Made by a program: the position numbers and the translations under genes | Shown: piece after piece, positions 56,691-64,000 of the stretch | How positions within the stretch are numbered: the first letter of the stretch is position 1 | How the letters are laid out: every line of letters starts with the position of its first letter | The notes under the pieces: model-generated | Databases searched by the model: none | The model's input: the letters and a program-made list of their open reading frames with translations, nothing else | Told to the model about the DNA's origin: nothing | NCBI GenBank assembly: GCA_019636515.1 | Contig: JAHBXI010000003.1 | Coordinates: 62,001-126,000, forward strand | DNA from: Phycisphaeraceae bacterium | GTDB taxonomy: Bacteria; Planctomycetota; Phycisphaerae; Phycisphaerales; UBA1924 | DNA: 64,000 nt | Reading direction: 5' to 3'

Positions 56691-57863
56691 TCACGCCGCG
56701 TACGACGGGTTCGACTCGCCGCCGGTTCCCCTTATACCCCGGTCCACCAGCCGATCCAACAACCGATTCGCCAGGGCGTCCATGGTCAGGTCCGCTCCCA
56801 CCTCGCAGGCCAGCCGAGAAGCCCGCCGCCGAAGATCCGGGTCGAGCATTGACTCGATACCCCGGCGCCAGCCGTCCGCCTCCGCCGGATTGACCACCCA
56901 TCCCGGCCCCTCGCCGGGTGATGAGAAAACCTGCGAGGCACCCGCCGCCTCGGTCGAGCACACCACCGGCGCCGACATCCGCAGGCAATCCGCCAGGAAA
57001 CGACCCGTCGAGGAGGCGTCGGCCCGCGAGCCAAGCACGATCCCGCCGTCCGAAGCCGCCAGCGCCGCATCCAGGCGAAAAGTCCCGCCCAGGATCCTCG
57101 CCCGCGGCCCCACACCCGCGCGATCGCACAGGCGGCGCAGCGTGTGTGTCTTGCGCCCGAAGACCAGGAGTTGAACCGGCACGCCAGCGGCCAGGGCCGC
57201 TGGCGCCAAGCCGGCAAGGCTCTCATGGACGCCCGGTCGTTCCGTGTGGACGCCGCTGGTGGTCAAGACCACATGGTCCCGCGGAATGTCCAGGAGCGAC
57301 CGCACGCGCGCGCGCAGGGCCTGGCGCTCAGACTCGCCATGGCGAACCAGGTCGCTTGCCAGGCCCGCGGACACCAGCGAGCCGAGTACCGGTCGGAACC
57401 CGCCCGGCCAGTGCCTGGCGATCCGGCCGGCTCGCCGCTCGGCGAGCATCGCCGAGGGAGCCCACGGCCGATGCAGCAGTTCGAGCGCGGCCGTCACCGC
57501 GGAGCGGTTGAGAACCGCCCGGGAGAGCACGGTGGGTATCGGCGGCGAGAACGCGAACCACAGGTCCCCGGGTACCCATCGCGTCATCGAAATGCTCGGC
57601 CCCGGTACGCGCTCCAGGCGGTCCATCACCCACGAGCCAAACCCGAGGGGATCCGATGACCGGAGTCGGCGGAGTGGTCGGCGGACCTCGATCCTGACGC
57701 CGGCCTCACCGGGCGGGATCACCTCGGGATCTTCCGCTCCGTCGCACAGGATCCGAACCCCTTGCCCGCGGCGCACGAAGGCACGGGCCAGGCGAACCGC
57801 CCACACCGACGACGCCCACGGCATCGAGCGGAGATACTCAACGATGATCGCGATGTCGCTCAC
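56691..57863 (-). CDS. glycosyltransferase-like protein (GT4/GT-B type)
   Basis: A roughly 390-residue GT-B-like protein. It starts VSDIAIIVEYLRSMPWASSVWAVRLARAF, with an activation pattern like family 4 enzymes: HVVLTTSGVHTERPGV, RARILGGTFRLDAALAASDGGIVLGSRAD, and later a SAPVVCSTEAAGA stretch in the donor-binding region; canonical EX7E is not clear. The start is GTG 57863, overlapping the previous gene's stop as GTGA. It is coupled to the O-antigen-ligase-like gene, so both probably serve surface polysaccharide synthesis. Confidence 0.7.
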   Translation of the reverse strand: MSDIAIIVEYLRSMPWASSVWAVRLARAFVRRGQGVRILCDGAEDPEVIPPGEAGVRIEVRRPLRRLRSSDPLGFGSWVMDRLERVPGPSISMTRWVPGDLWFAFSPPIPTVLSRAVLNRSAVTAALELLHRPWAPSAMLAERRAGRIARHWPGGFRPVLGSLVSAGLASDLVRHGESERQALRARVRSLLDIPRDHVVLTTSGVHTERPGVHESLAGLAPAALAAGVPVQLLVFGRKTHTLRRLCDRAGVGPRARILGGTFRLDAALAASDGGIVLGSRADASSTGRFLADCLRMSAPVVCSTEAAGASQVFSSPGEGPGWVVNPAEADGWRRGIESMLDPDLRRRASRLACEVGADLTMDALANRLLDRLVDRGIRGTGGESNPSYAA

Positions 57864-59353
57864 GGGATTGCCTGGCGATCGGCGGACGATTCGGGGATGA
57901 AACTCGGGCACAGGGACAGCAAGACCGCCAGCATCGCGCTGGTCTGGGCGTTTATATGCACGGGGTCGAACATGCTGACCGCCAGCAGGCCGACCAGGGC
58001 GCCCGCCGGACCCCATTCGTAGGCCCCGTGACTTCGCCATCGCGCCAGGCCGAGGTGGACCGCGTTCCGCATCGCCAGGATCACCACCAGCAACGCGCTC
58101 GCCAGCCCCAGCACGCCCGTTGTCGCGGCGATGTGAAGCAGCCCGTTGTGCGCATGGTCATGGATTCTCCAGGGCGGGGTGTCCTCCGCGCGTTGACGCA
58201 CGAGCGCCTCCGCGGCCGGCCGATACGAGCCCGCCCCGACCCCCAGCCACGGATGCTCCCGGAACAGGTCGATCGCGACTAATGCCATTCCCAGCCGCGC
58301 GCCCGTGTCCGACGAGAAATCCCGGCTCGTGAACGCGGCGGCGAGGTCCTGCCTCGCCAGCGCGACCCGCCGCGACACCGCGTCACCCGTCCATATCCAC
58401 AGCATCCCCGCGGCGACGACCACGACGCCCGACGCGGCCAGGACCCATCGTGCCCGTGCCGACGACGTGCGGCTCGCGGGGTGATCCGCCGGGGCCGCCC
58501 GGCCGCGCACGACGATGCACGCGAACGCGATCATGGGGATGAGCGCCGCGGAAGCAATCCACGCCCCGCGCGTCCCGGTCGCGAAGATACCCGCGAGCGT
58601 GACGAACGAAGCGGCGGCGGCCAGGATCCGCGTTCGGATGCGCCCCGGCAGAAAGACCGCGGGAAGGTGCAGCCCCAGCGCGGCCGTCAGCACCGAGCCA
58701 CCCACCACCGGGGGCCACCACCCGCTGCAGCGGTCGGGGGCTCGGTCCCACGTTGGTGTCGGCCAGTCCAGTTGAACGTGCAGGAACTGGGATGCCTGGG
58801 AAGCGTTGCCGATCAGGAACCCGGCCGCCAGCACGATGATCAGCGAACGGCGGTACTCGATGACCGACCAGAGCATGAACAGCGACCACAGCCACCGGAT
58901 CGACCCGGCCTGGTCGATCCCCTCCGACCGATCCTGGGACCACAACAGGCTTGTGAACTGGATGATGCCGAAGATCGCGACCGCGAGAAGAAGCGGCTGG
59001 AGCAGGATCGAAGGGATGAGCCGGACGTTTCGATGAATACGGACGAGCACGGCGATCATGAGCGGGACGCCCGCGAACTCCACGATTGAAACCGGCCACG
59101 AGACGAAAAAACACCAGACATACGCCCAGGGAAGAGTGAACTTCCTGCCAAAGAATCCGTCCCACGGATCAACGGCGTACAGGTGGTTGGTTCGTGCGCG
59201 ATCGATCCAGGGAGCGGACAAGACCCGGCTGACCCGGCCACGGATCGACCCGGCGACGGGAGTGTCGGAATTGGGCATCCCGTCAAGGCCGGCGGCGCTT
59301 GCGGGAACCGGCCCCGGGGCCGCAAAATCGGGGTTGGCGGGTCGATGGCGCAC
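57860..59353 (-). CDS. O-antigen ligase family membrane protein
   Basis: A 497-residue membrane protein with about ten or more hydrophobic segments. The Wzy_C/O-antigen ligase signature is in the large loop: HPWLGVGAGSYRPAAEALV followed by IHDHAHNGLLHIAATTGVLGL. Such proteins join or polymerise polysaccharide onto lipid carriers. The start at 59353 is a GTG without a good ribosome site; ATG 59278 is possible. The upstream region carries 15-base repeats. It overlaps the glycosyltransferase by 4 bases. Confidence 0.8.
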   Translation of the reverse strand: MRHRPANPDFAAPGPVPASAAGLDGMPNSDTPVAGSIRGRVSRVLSAPWIDRARTNHLYAVDPWDGFFGRKFTLPWAYVWCFFVSWPVSIVEFAGVPLMIAVLVRIHRNVRLIPSILLQPLLLAVAIFGIIQFTSLLWSQDRSEGIDQAGSIRWLWSLFMLWSVIEYRRSLIIVLAAGFLIGNASQASQFLHVQLDWPTPTWDRAPDRCSGWWPPVVGGSVLTAALGLHLPAVFLPGRIRTRILAAAASFVTLAGIFATGTRGAWIASAALIPMIAFACIVVRGRAAPADHPASRTSSARARWVLAASGVVVVAAGMLWIWTGDAVSRRVALARQDLAAAFTSRDFSSDTGARLGMALVAIDLFREHPWLGVGAGSYRPAAEALVRQRAEDTPPWRIHDHAHNGLLHIAATTGVLGLASALLVVILAMRNAVHLGLARWRSHGAYEWGPAGALVGLLAVSMFDPVHINAQTSAMLAVLLSLCPSFIPESSADRQAIP

Positions 59354-59424
59354 GTGGGCGATCGGCGGTGGATGAAACCCGGCGACCGCCCGATGGTAAC
59401 ACGAGGGGCTTGGTCGCGCGATTC

Positions 59425-59484
59425 GCGTCGGCCCGATCGGTGCCGGCCCGATCGGTGCCGGCCCGATTGGCGCCGGCCCGGTTC
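59425..59484. repeat. four 15-bp tandem repeats in the divergent promoter region
   Basis: Four adjacent 15-base units of the form GYGYCGGCCCGATCG (59425, 59440, 59455, 59470), the last two slightly diverged. They lie between the O-antigen-ligase-like gene and the DUF4175-like gene, which are divergent. Confidence 0.8.
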
Positions 59485-59593
59485 GGCGAAAGAACCCGCG
59501 ATGGCATCGGGCGTCTGATGTTCGTAGGCTTTTCAGGTCGGTTGCCGGTCGGCCCTGGGGTAGGGTCGTCGCGGCGGAAGGGGCGCGGCATTC

Positions 59594-61393
59594 ATGGATG
59601 AGATCCGGCGTGTGGTGCGTGGGGCGGGGAGAAGGCTCGCGGTCTTGTCGTTCTCTCGACGACTGGCCGTGTACCTGGCCGCGGCGGCGGTCGGCCTGCT
59701 GGTCGCGCTGCTGGTCGAGCGGGCCCTGGGATTCTCGTGGCCGTGGCGGGCGATATTCACGGCGGCGGCGCTGGCGACGGTGGCGGCGGCGCTCGTCGCC
59801 ACGGTGCTCGGCCTTCGTGACGACCTGGGCGTGGCGAAAGAACTCGACACGCGGGCCGGGCTTCGGGAGAGCCTGAGCACGGCCCTGTGCGTTGGTTCAT
59901 CGGAAGATCCGTGGAGCCGGGCGGTCGTGGAAACGGCCCGCGAACGGGCACGGTCCATCCGCCTGCGCGAGACGCTGCCTTTCGAGCCGCCCAGGGCATG
60001 GCCTATGGCGGTCGGTTCGATCGCCGCGCTGGCCCTGGCGTGGTTCGTCGTCCCCACGTTCGACCTTCTCAGGATCATCGAGAAGAGGGATCAGGAAATC
60101 AGGCGGGAACGGGAACTGGTGGCGACCGTGGCGGAGATCACCGAGCAGAACCGAAAACTCGACGCGATGCTCGAGAAGGCCGGGCTGAGCCTTAAGGATG
60201 GTCCCGGGGACGAGTCGCGCGACGACCCCGCCCGACCCGAGGAACTCAAGAACCCCGAGGAGGTTCGCCGGGCCGCGGTGAAGCGTCTCTCGGACGCCGC
60301 CGATCGACTTGGCGGCATGAAAGATGGGGAGAAATCACGTCAGATCGAGGCGCTCAAGGAGCAGTTGCGTCACCTGCGTCCCACCTCGGACGGCCCGTTG
60401 CACGAATTCCAGCGTCAGGTGGCCCGCGGGAATTTCGATCAGGCCCGGCGCGAACTCGAGGAGATGGCTCGCGCGATGGCCGACGGCTCGATGTCCGACC
60501 AGGACGCGGAGAAGGCCCGCAAACAACTCGATGAGATGGCCCGCCAACTCGATCGCCTGGCCCAGGACAAGCAGCGCCTCGAGCAGGACCTGCTCAGGCA
60601 AGGCCTCACACCGCAACAGGCGAGCGAACTCATGAAGAAGGCCGCCGCCGGAGATCCCAACGAACTTCGCCAGGCGATCGAAGAACTCAGGCAACTCTCT
60701 CCCGAGCAGGCCGAGCAACTGATGAACCAGGCGATGGCGCGAATGCAGGCCCAGCGGAGCATGGAGCGGATGTCCGAGGCCACCCGCCAGATGTCCGAGG
60801 GCATGCGGGACGGCCAGATGGGTCAGCAGGATGCCCAGGGGATGCAGGACATGATGGGGGAATTGACCGCGGCGGAGATGATGGACGGGGAGATCGAGGC
60901 CGCCCGTGCCGCCATGGGGGAAATCCAGGCCCAGTTGGCCAGGCTCGGCAAGGGCCTTGGGGAAGGGGGTCTCGACGGAGACATGGGCCAGCCGGGGCGC
61001 ACGGCCTGGAAAGAAGGGGAGAGCCGCCGTGCCGGCTTGGGCAGCGGCGGGCCGGGTCAGGGCCTGGGGGATGGTCCCGAAGCGGCGCCGACCGATTACT
61101 CGATCAAGAAGGAAAAGGCCAACGTCACCACCCGGGACGGGCCGCTCATCGGCAGCCGGCTGGTATGGGGTGAACAGGTCATCGGGGAGTCACGGGCCGC
61201 CTTCTCGGAGGCGGTGGATTCGAGTTCCAGGGCCGCGGCCGAGGCTCTTGAGACCATGCAGGTGCCGCGTCCTTTCCACGGGGCCGTCAAGAGTTACTTC
61301 GGCACGCTCAACAACAAGGCGGGCGCCAAGTCACCCCCATCCTCCCCGGCCCGGGAACCGGCCGCCGATTCCACGGATGCAGGAACCAAATGA
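59594..61393 (+). CDS. DUF4175-like membrane protein with long coiled coil
   Basis: A 599-residue protein. Two N-terminal helices (about residues 22-42 and 49-72), a third at about 137-154 and then a long charged Gln/Met-rich coiled coil (about 160-440) resemble the planctomycete DUF4175 group. The C-terminal part (VPRPFHGAVKSYFGTLNN) is conserved-looking; the extreme end is low-complexity. In related genomes such genes sit near MoxR/Bat clusters, but I see none here. Function unknown. Confidence 0.65.
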   Translation: MDEIRRVVRGAGRRLAVLSFSRRLAVYLAAAAVGLLVALLVERALGFSWPWRAIFTAAALATVAAALVATVLGLRDDLGVAKELDTRAGLRESLSTALCVGSSEDPWSRAVVETARERARSIRLRETLPFEPPRAWPMAVGSIAALALAWFVVPTFDLLRIIEKRDQEIRRERELVATVAEITEQNRKLDAMLEKAGLSLKDGPGDESRDDPARPEELKNPEEVRRAAVKRLSDAADRLGGMKDGEKSRQIEALKEQLRHLRPTSDGPLHEFQRQVARGNFDQARRELEEMARAMADGSMSDQDAEKARKQLDEMARQLDRLAQDKQRLEQDLLRQGLTPQQASELMKKAAAGDPNELRQAIEELRQLSPEQAEQLMNQAMARMQAQRSMERMSEATRQMSEGMRDGQMGQQDAQGMQDMMGELTAAEMMDGEIEAARAAMGEIQAQLARLGKGLGEGGLDGDMGQPGRTAWKEGESRRAGLGSGGPGQGLGDGPEAAPTDYSIKKEKANVTTRDGPLIGSRLVWGEQVIGESRAAFSEAVDSSSRAAAEALETMQVPRPFHGAVKSYFGTLNNKAGAKSPPSSPAREPAADSTDAGTK

Positions 61394-61887
61394 AATCCCG
61401 GGTTCGGGCCGTGTTATCGGAACAAAGAGGATGGACAGGGCCTGGCGAGGGAACAGGCGCGTCGTGACGGTCGTGGCCCCGAATTCGAGAATTGTGATTC
61501 TGTTGAATTCCGCTTGAACGAACAATGAAACCATGATAGGGTATTTGTGGATTCGGGCTTTCCGCCGCCCGTTTTGGCTTGAGTCATACGTCGTTTGTGT
61601 CAGACGTCGATCAGAGGAGAGAGGACTCGCGATACTCAACGCGTTCGCCCGGAGATGCCGTGTGCATCCCGATCCGGTCGGTTCGTTTCCGAATCGGCCG
61701 GCTGACGATTTTTCGTCGCGGGCGCGTCGCCGCTGTTGAAGCGGCCGGGACTTGGTTTCTGGAACATAAAGAACTTGGTTCTGGAATCCTGATTTCCGTA
61801 AACATCGCTTCTCCGATCCTCTGATTTTCTCGGTTTCCGTGTTTCTCCCGTTGTTTGGGGTTCTTTTTGCATTTAGGAGGATTGGAC
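61394..61887. other. long intergenic leader of the PEP-CTERM gene
   Basis: About 490 bases, richer in A and T than the surrounding genes. It includes a promoter-like pair (61514-61542), a direct repeat of CTTGGTTTCTGGAA / CTTGGTTCTGGAA at 61749-61786, a pyrimidine-rich stretch ending TTCTTTTTGC, and the AGGAGG ribosome site just before the ATG at 61888. Short open frames are present but look like chance. Confidence 0.5.
61514..61542 (+). promoter_or_regulatory. possible sigma-70-like promoter
   Basis: TTGAAC and TAGGGT are separated by 17 bases, in an A/T-rich part of the intergenic region. It would give a leader of about 340 bases for the PEP-CTERM gene, so a nearer promoter may also exist. 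Confidence 0.35.
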
Positions 61888-62547
61888 ATGAAGAAGATGA
61901 TTGCGGCTCTCGCTGTTCTTGCCGGCGCGGCCACCGCCAACGCGGCGGTCCTCGCGGCAAATCCCCAGGATTTCGGGCCGGACTTCGGCCTCGGGTACTA
62001 TTCGGATGGCAACCCCGGATACTTCTACAGCCAGCAGATTGCCGAGAATTTCTCGCTCGGTAGCGCCTCGGTCGTCACCGGCGTGAACTTCGCCGGGGCG
62101 TCGGAGTTCTACCTGTTCCCGGACTACACGAACATGTCGGGCTGGCGGATCCAGATCTTCAGCGATGCGGGTGGCATCCCCGGCGCGGTCCTTCACAACG
62201 AAGTCGTTCCCAAGGCCAATACCAACCCCGTGCTCCAGGGCGTGAGTGTTACTGGCTCGAACGTCTACGGCCAGTCCGTGACGCTGAACAGCGCGGTCAA
62301 CCTGGGCGCCGGCAACTACTGGCTTTCGATCGGCGGCGTCCTGATCTCCGGCGGCGATGACGCCTGGGTGTGGGCCAACGGCACGGTCGCCGACGGCATC
62401 GCGTACACCTTCAGCCCCAACGCGGGCGGGTGGGTTCCGTTCCAGTCCAATTTCTCGGGCACGTTTGAGATCATCGGCGTTCCCGCCCCGGCTTCCCTCG
62501 CCCTGGTCGGCATGGGCGCTCTGGTCGTCGGTCGCCGTCGCCGCTGA
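61888..62547 (+). CDS. PEP-CTERM-like exported protein
   Basis: A 219-residue exported protein. Signal MKKMIAALAVLAGAATANA; a beta-rich body with FYSQQIAENFSLGSASVVTGVNFAG; a C-terminal sorting signal VPAPASLALVGMGALVVGRRRR (PAPAS, helix, basic end). The AGGAGG is 7 bases before the ATG. It is a stand-alone gene with its own terminator. Function unknown; surface export through an exosortase is inferred from the tail. Confidence 0.85.
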   Translation: MKKMIAALAVLAGAATANAAVLAANPQDFGPDFGLGYYSDGNPGYFYSQQIAENFSLGSASVVTGVNFAGASEFYLFPDYTNMSGWRIQIFSDAGGIPGAVLHNEVVPKANTNPVLQGVSVTGSNVYGQSVTLNSAVNLGAGNYWLSIGGVLISGGDDAWVWANGTVADGIAYTFSPNAGGWVPFQSNFSGTFEIIGVPAPASLALVGMGALVVGRRRR

Positions 62548-62633
62548 TCGCGGTTGATGGTCCGTGCCTTTGGCGCGGGATGATCCGGCCTCGGATCCCT
62601 TCGCGGGGCATGGAATTCATGCTGCTCTCCATC

Positions 62634-62670
62634 GACGGCCCGCCCTGACCGGCGGGTCGTCTTTTTTTTT
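62634..62670 (+). terminator. strong rho-independent terminator
   Basis: An 11-bp stem (GACGGCCCGCC with GGCGGGTCGTC, one G-U pair), 6-base loop, followed by nine T. It lies about 87 bases beyond the PEP-CTERM stop. Confidence 0.9.
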
Positions 62671-63002
62671 CGTTGCGCACGCGAGGCGTGACGGCCCTGG
62701 CGCGATCACCCTGGGTTGTTACGGGACCCTTTCGTTCCCCGCGATCGGGGTTTCGAGTGTCCCAAGCCGCTCCGGGACGCGCCCGACCCGCTTTCTTATC
62801 CGATGAACGTCATGGATGCGGATCGTCGATCCGGGCGGGTTGGCCGGTCGTACGATGGACGTTGGCGAATCCGATAACGGCGGAGCGGCCCCGGGGGCCG
62901 GGTCTTTCTCGTGGCGCGTGGAGATCGCGAGGGGGGGCGGGAAGAGGGCGTGCGGCGTGTTGGCGTGGTGTCCGTTGGCGAGTCCAGGCAGGAGAGAACT
63001 CG
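62671..63002. other. intergenic region before glmS
   Basis: About 330 bases. There is a small GC hairpin (CCCCG...CGGGG, loop CGAT) at 62737-62750 followed by TTT, which might be a second weak terminator, and the glmS ribosome site GGAG 8 bases before its ATG. I do not see a glmS ribozyme core. Confidence 0.4.
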
Positions 63003-64000
63003 ATGTGCGGAATTGTCGCGTACGTGGGGAGCAAGCAGTGCCAGAACCTCCTGCTCGAGGGGCTCAAGCGTCTTGAGTACCGCGGGTACGACTCGGCGGG
63101 GATCGCGACGATCGAGGGGGGGAAGATCCGCGTGGTCAAGACGATCGGGCGCGTGGCGAATCTTGAGGACAAGTTGGAGGAGGTGGGCGGCGTCTCCGGG
63201 ACGATCGGGATGTGCCACACGCGCTGGGCGACGCACGGCGGGGTGACGGATTCGAACGCGCACCCGCACATCGACGACCGTTCGGGGATATGCCTGATCC
63301 ACAACGGGATCATCGAGAACTACGGCTCTCTGAAGACCTACCTGGAGGAAAAGGGCCACCGGTTCAAGAGCCAGACCGACACGGAGGTCCTGGCGATGCT
63401 GATCGGGGAGTTGTACTCCCCGTCGGAGGGCGTGGACCTGGAGGCGGCGGTCCAGGCGGCGCTGCGTGAGGTGACCGGGGCGTACGGGATCGTGGTGATG
63501 TGCGAACGAGAGCCCGACACGCTGGTGTGCGCGCGCAAGGGCAGCCCGCTGATGGTGGGGGTCGGCGACGGGGAGTACCTGGTGGCGTCGGACGGCTCGG
63601 CGGTCGTTTCGCACACGTCGCAGGCGTTCACGCTGGAGGACTACCAGGTGGTGAAGATCACGCCGCGGGGGTTCCGGACCAGCACGATCCACAACATCCC
63701 GGTGACGCCGAAAGTCCAGCAACTGGAGATCGAACTCGAGAGCATCGAACTGGGCGGGTACTCCCACTTCATGCAGAAGGAGATCTTCGAGCAGCCCCGG
63801 TGCCTTTCCAACACCTTCCGGGGACGGATCGACACGCGAGAGGGCAAGGTGGTGCTCGGGGGACTCTCGAACTTCGCGAAGGAACTGACGCGGGCCAGGC
63901 GGGTGATCCTGCTGGGGCAGGGGACGGCGCTGCACGCGGCGATGATCGGGGAGTACCTGATGGAGGACCTGGCGAAGGTCTGCGCCGTCGCGGAGTACGC
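63003..64000 (+). CDS. glmS: glutamine--fructose-6-phosphate aminotransferase, N-terminal part
   Basis: The first 332 residues of GlmS, cut by the window end. The enzyme makes glucosamine 6-phosphate from fructose 6-phosphate and glutamine for peptidoglycan and LPS. It starts MCGIVAYVGSKQC with the nucleophile Cys2, then LKRLEYRGYDSAGIA, HTRWATHGGVTDSNAHPH and HNGIIENY of the glutaminase domain; GGYSHFMQKEIFEQP and the first SIS-domain strands (RVILLGQGTALHA) follow. A usual GlmS is about 610 residues, so roughly half is present. Confidence 0.95.
   Translation, partial: MCGIVAYVGSKQCQNLLLEGLKRLEYRGYDSAGIATIEGGKIRVVKTIGRVANLEDKLEEVGGVSGTIGMCHTRWATHGGVTDSNAHPHIDDRSGICLIHNGIIENYGSLKTYLEEKGHRFKSQTDTEVLAMLIGELYSPSEGVDLEAAVQAALREVTGAYGIVVMCEREPDTLVCARKGSPLMVGVGDGEYLVASDGSAVVSHTSQAFTLEDYQVVKITPRGFRTSTIHNIPVTPKVQQLEIELESIELGGYSHFMQKEIFEQPRCLSNTFRGRIDTREGKVVLGGLSNFAKELTRARRVILLGQGTALHAAMIGEYLMEDLAKVCAVAEY

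Noticed and set aside
59425-59484. Short repeats considered as a CRISPR array
   Set aside because: Units are 15 bases and directly adjacent, with no spacers and no cas genes.
62671-63002. Possible glmS ribozyme upstream of glmS
   Set aside because: No recognisable ribozyme core; the element is known mainly from Firmicutes.

Overview
The window is GC-rich bacterial DNA that most resembles a member of the Planctomycetota, class Phycisphaerae. Four things point there. There is a prepilin-like protein with the [16 protein letters not shown] leader and an [10 protein letters not shown] tail motif. There is a Minf_1886-family protein. Three proteins end in PEP-CTERM-like tails. Six secreted proteins end in a paired EF-hand-like (dockerin-like) module whose last two residues are Gly-Cys. 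The assignment is inference from protein families; no rRNA is present.

Layout. 1-9.3 kb: an OmpA-type lipoprotein (cut by the window start), an amidohydrolase, a large ResB-CcsA cytochrome c assembly pair, an AAG-type DNA glycosylase, a Minf_1886 protein and a DMT transporter with a zinc-ribbon tail. 9.3-20 kb: a YkgJ-like Cys-cluster protein, a GC-dockerin protein, the prepilin-like protein, an orphan ABC permease, an SSP411-like thioredoxin protein fused to a DsbD-N-like tail, PurK and AstA. 20-29.8 kb: AlaS, then an ATP synthase cluster of AtpZ, an AtpI-like protein and subunits a, c, b and delta that stops before the F1 catalytic genes, then Pgk, QueC and a BI-1 protein. 29.9-35.6 kb: two GC-dockerin proteins (one a nuclease-like enzyme), a histidine phosphatase, a secreted phosphodiesterase-like enzyme and a methyltransferase. 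35.6-40.4 kb: a TIGR02206-like membrane protein coupled to RlmN, a xylulokinase, PurE and a HIT protein.

40.5-51 kb is a cell-surface region. It has three GC-dockerin proteins (M1 aminopeptidase, BNR-repeat lipoprotein, retropepsin-like protein) on the minus strand. Divergent from them is a plus-strand locus: a secreted-protein gene split by a (GGT)7(AGT)2(GT)4G12 microsatellite, a different dockerin-like tail, and a tandem duplication that left an orphan dockerin ORF and two mosaic PEP-CTERM paralogues. This is the most unusual part of the window and a candidate phase-variable surface locus.

51-64 kb: a Gdx/SugE-like SMR exporter, isocitrate dehydrogenase, a metacaspase-like protein, gatC - DUF2314 lipoprotein - gatA, an O-antigen-ligase-like protein coupled to a glycosyltransferase, a DUF4175-like coiled-coil membrane protein, a PEP-CTERM protein with a clear terminator, and the first third or more of glmS, cut by the window end. 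I saw no tRNA, rRNA, CRISPR array, transposase or prophage gene.
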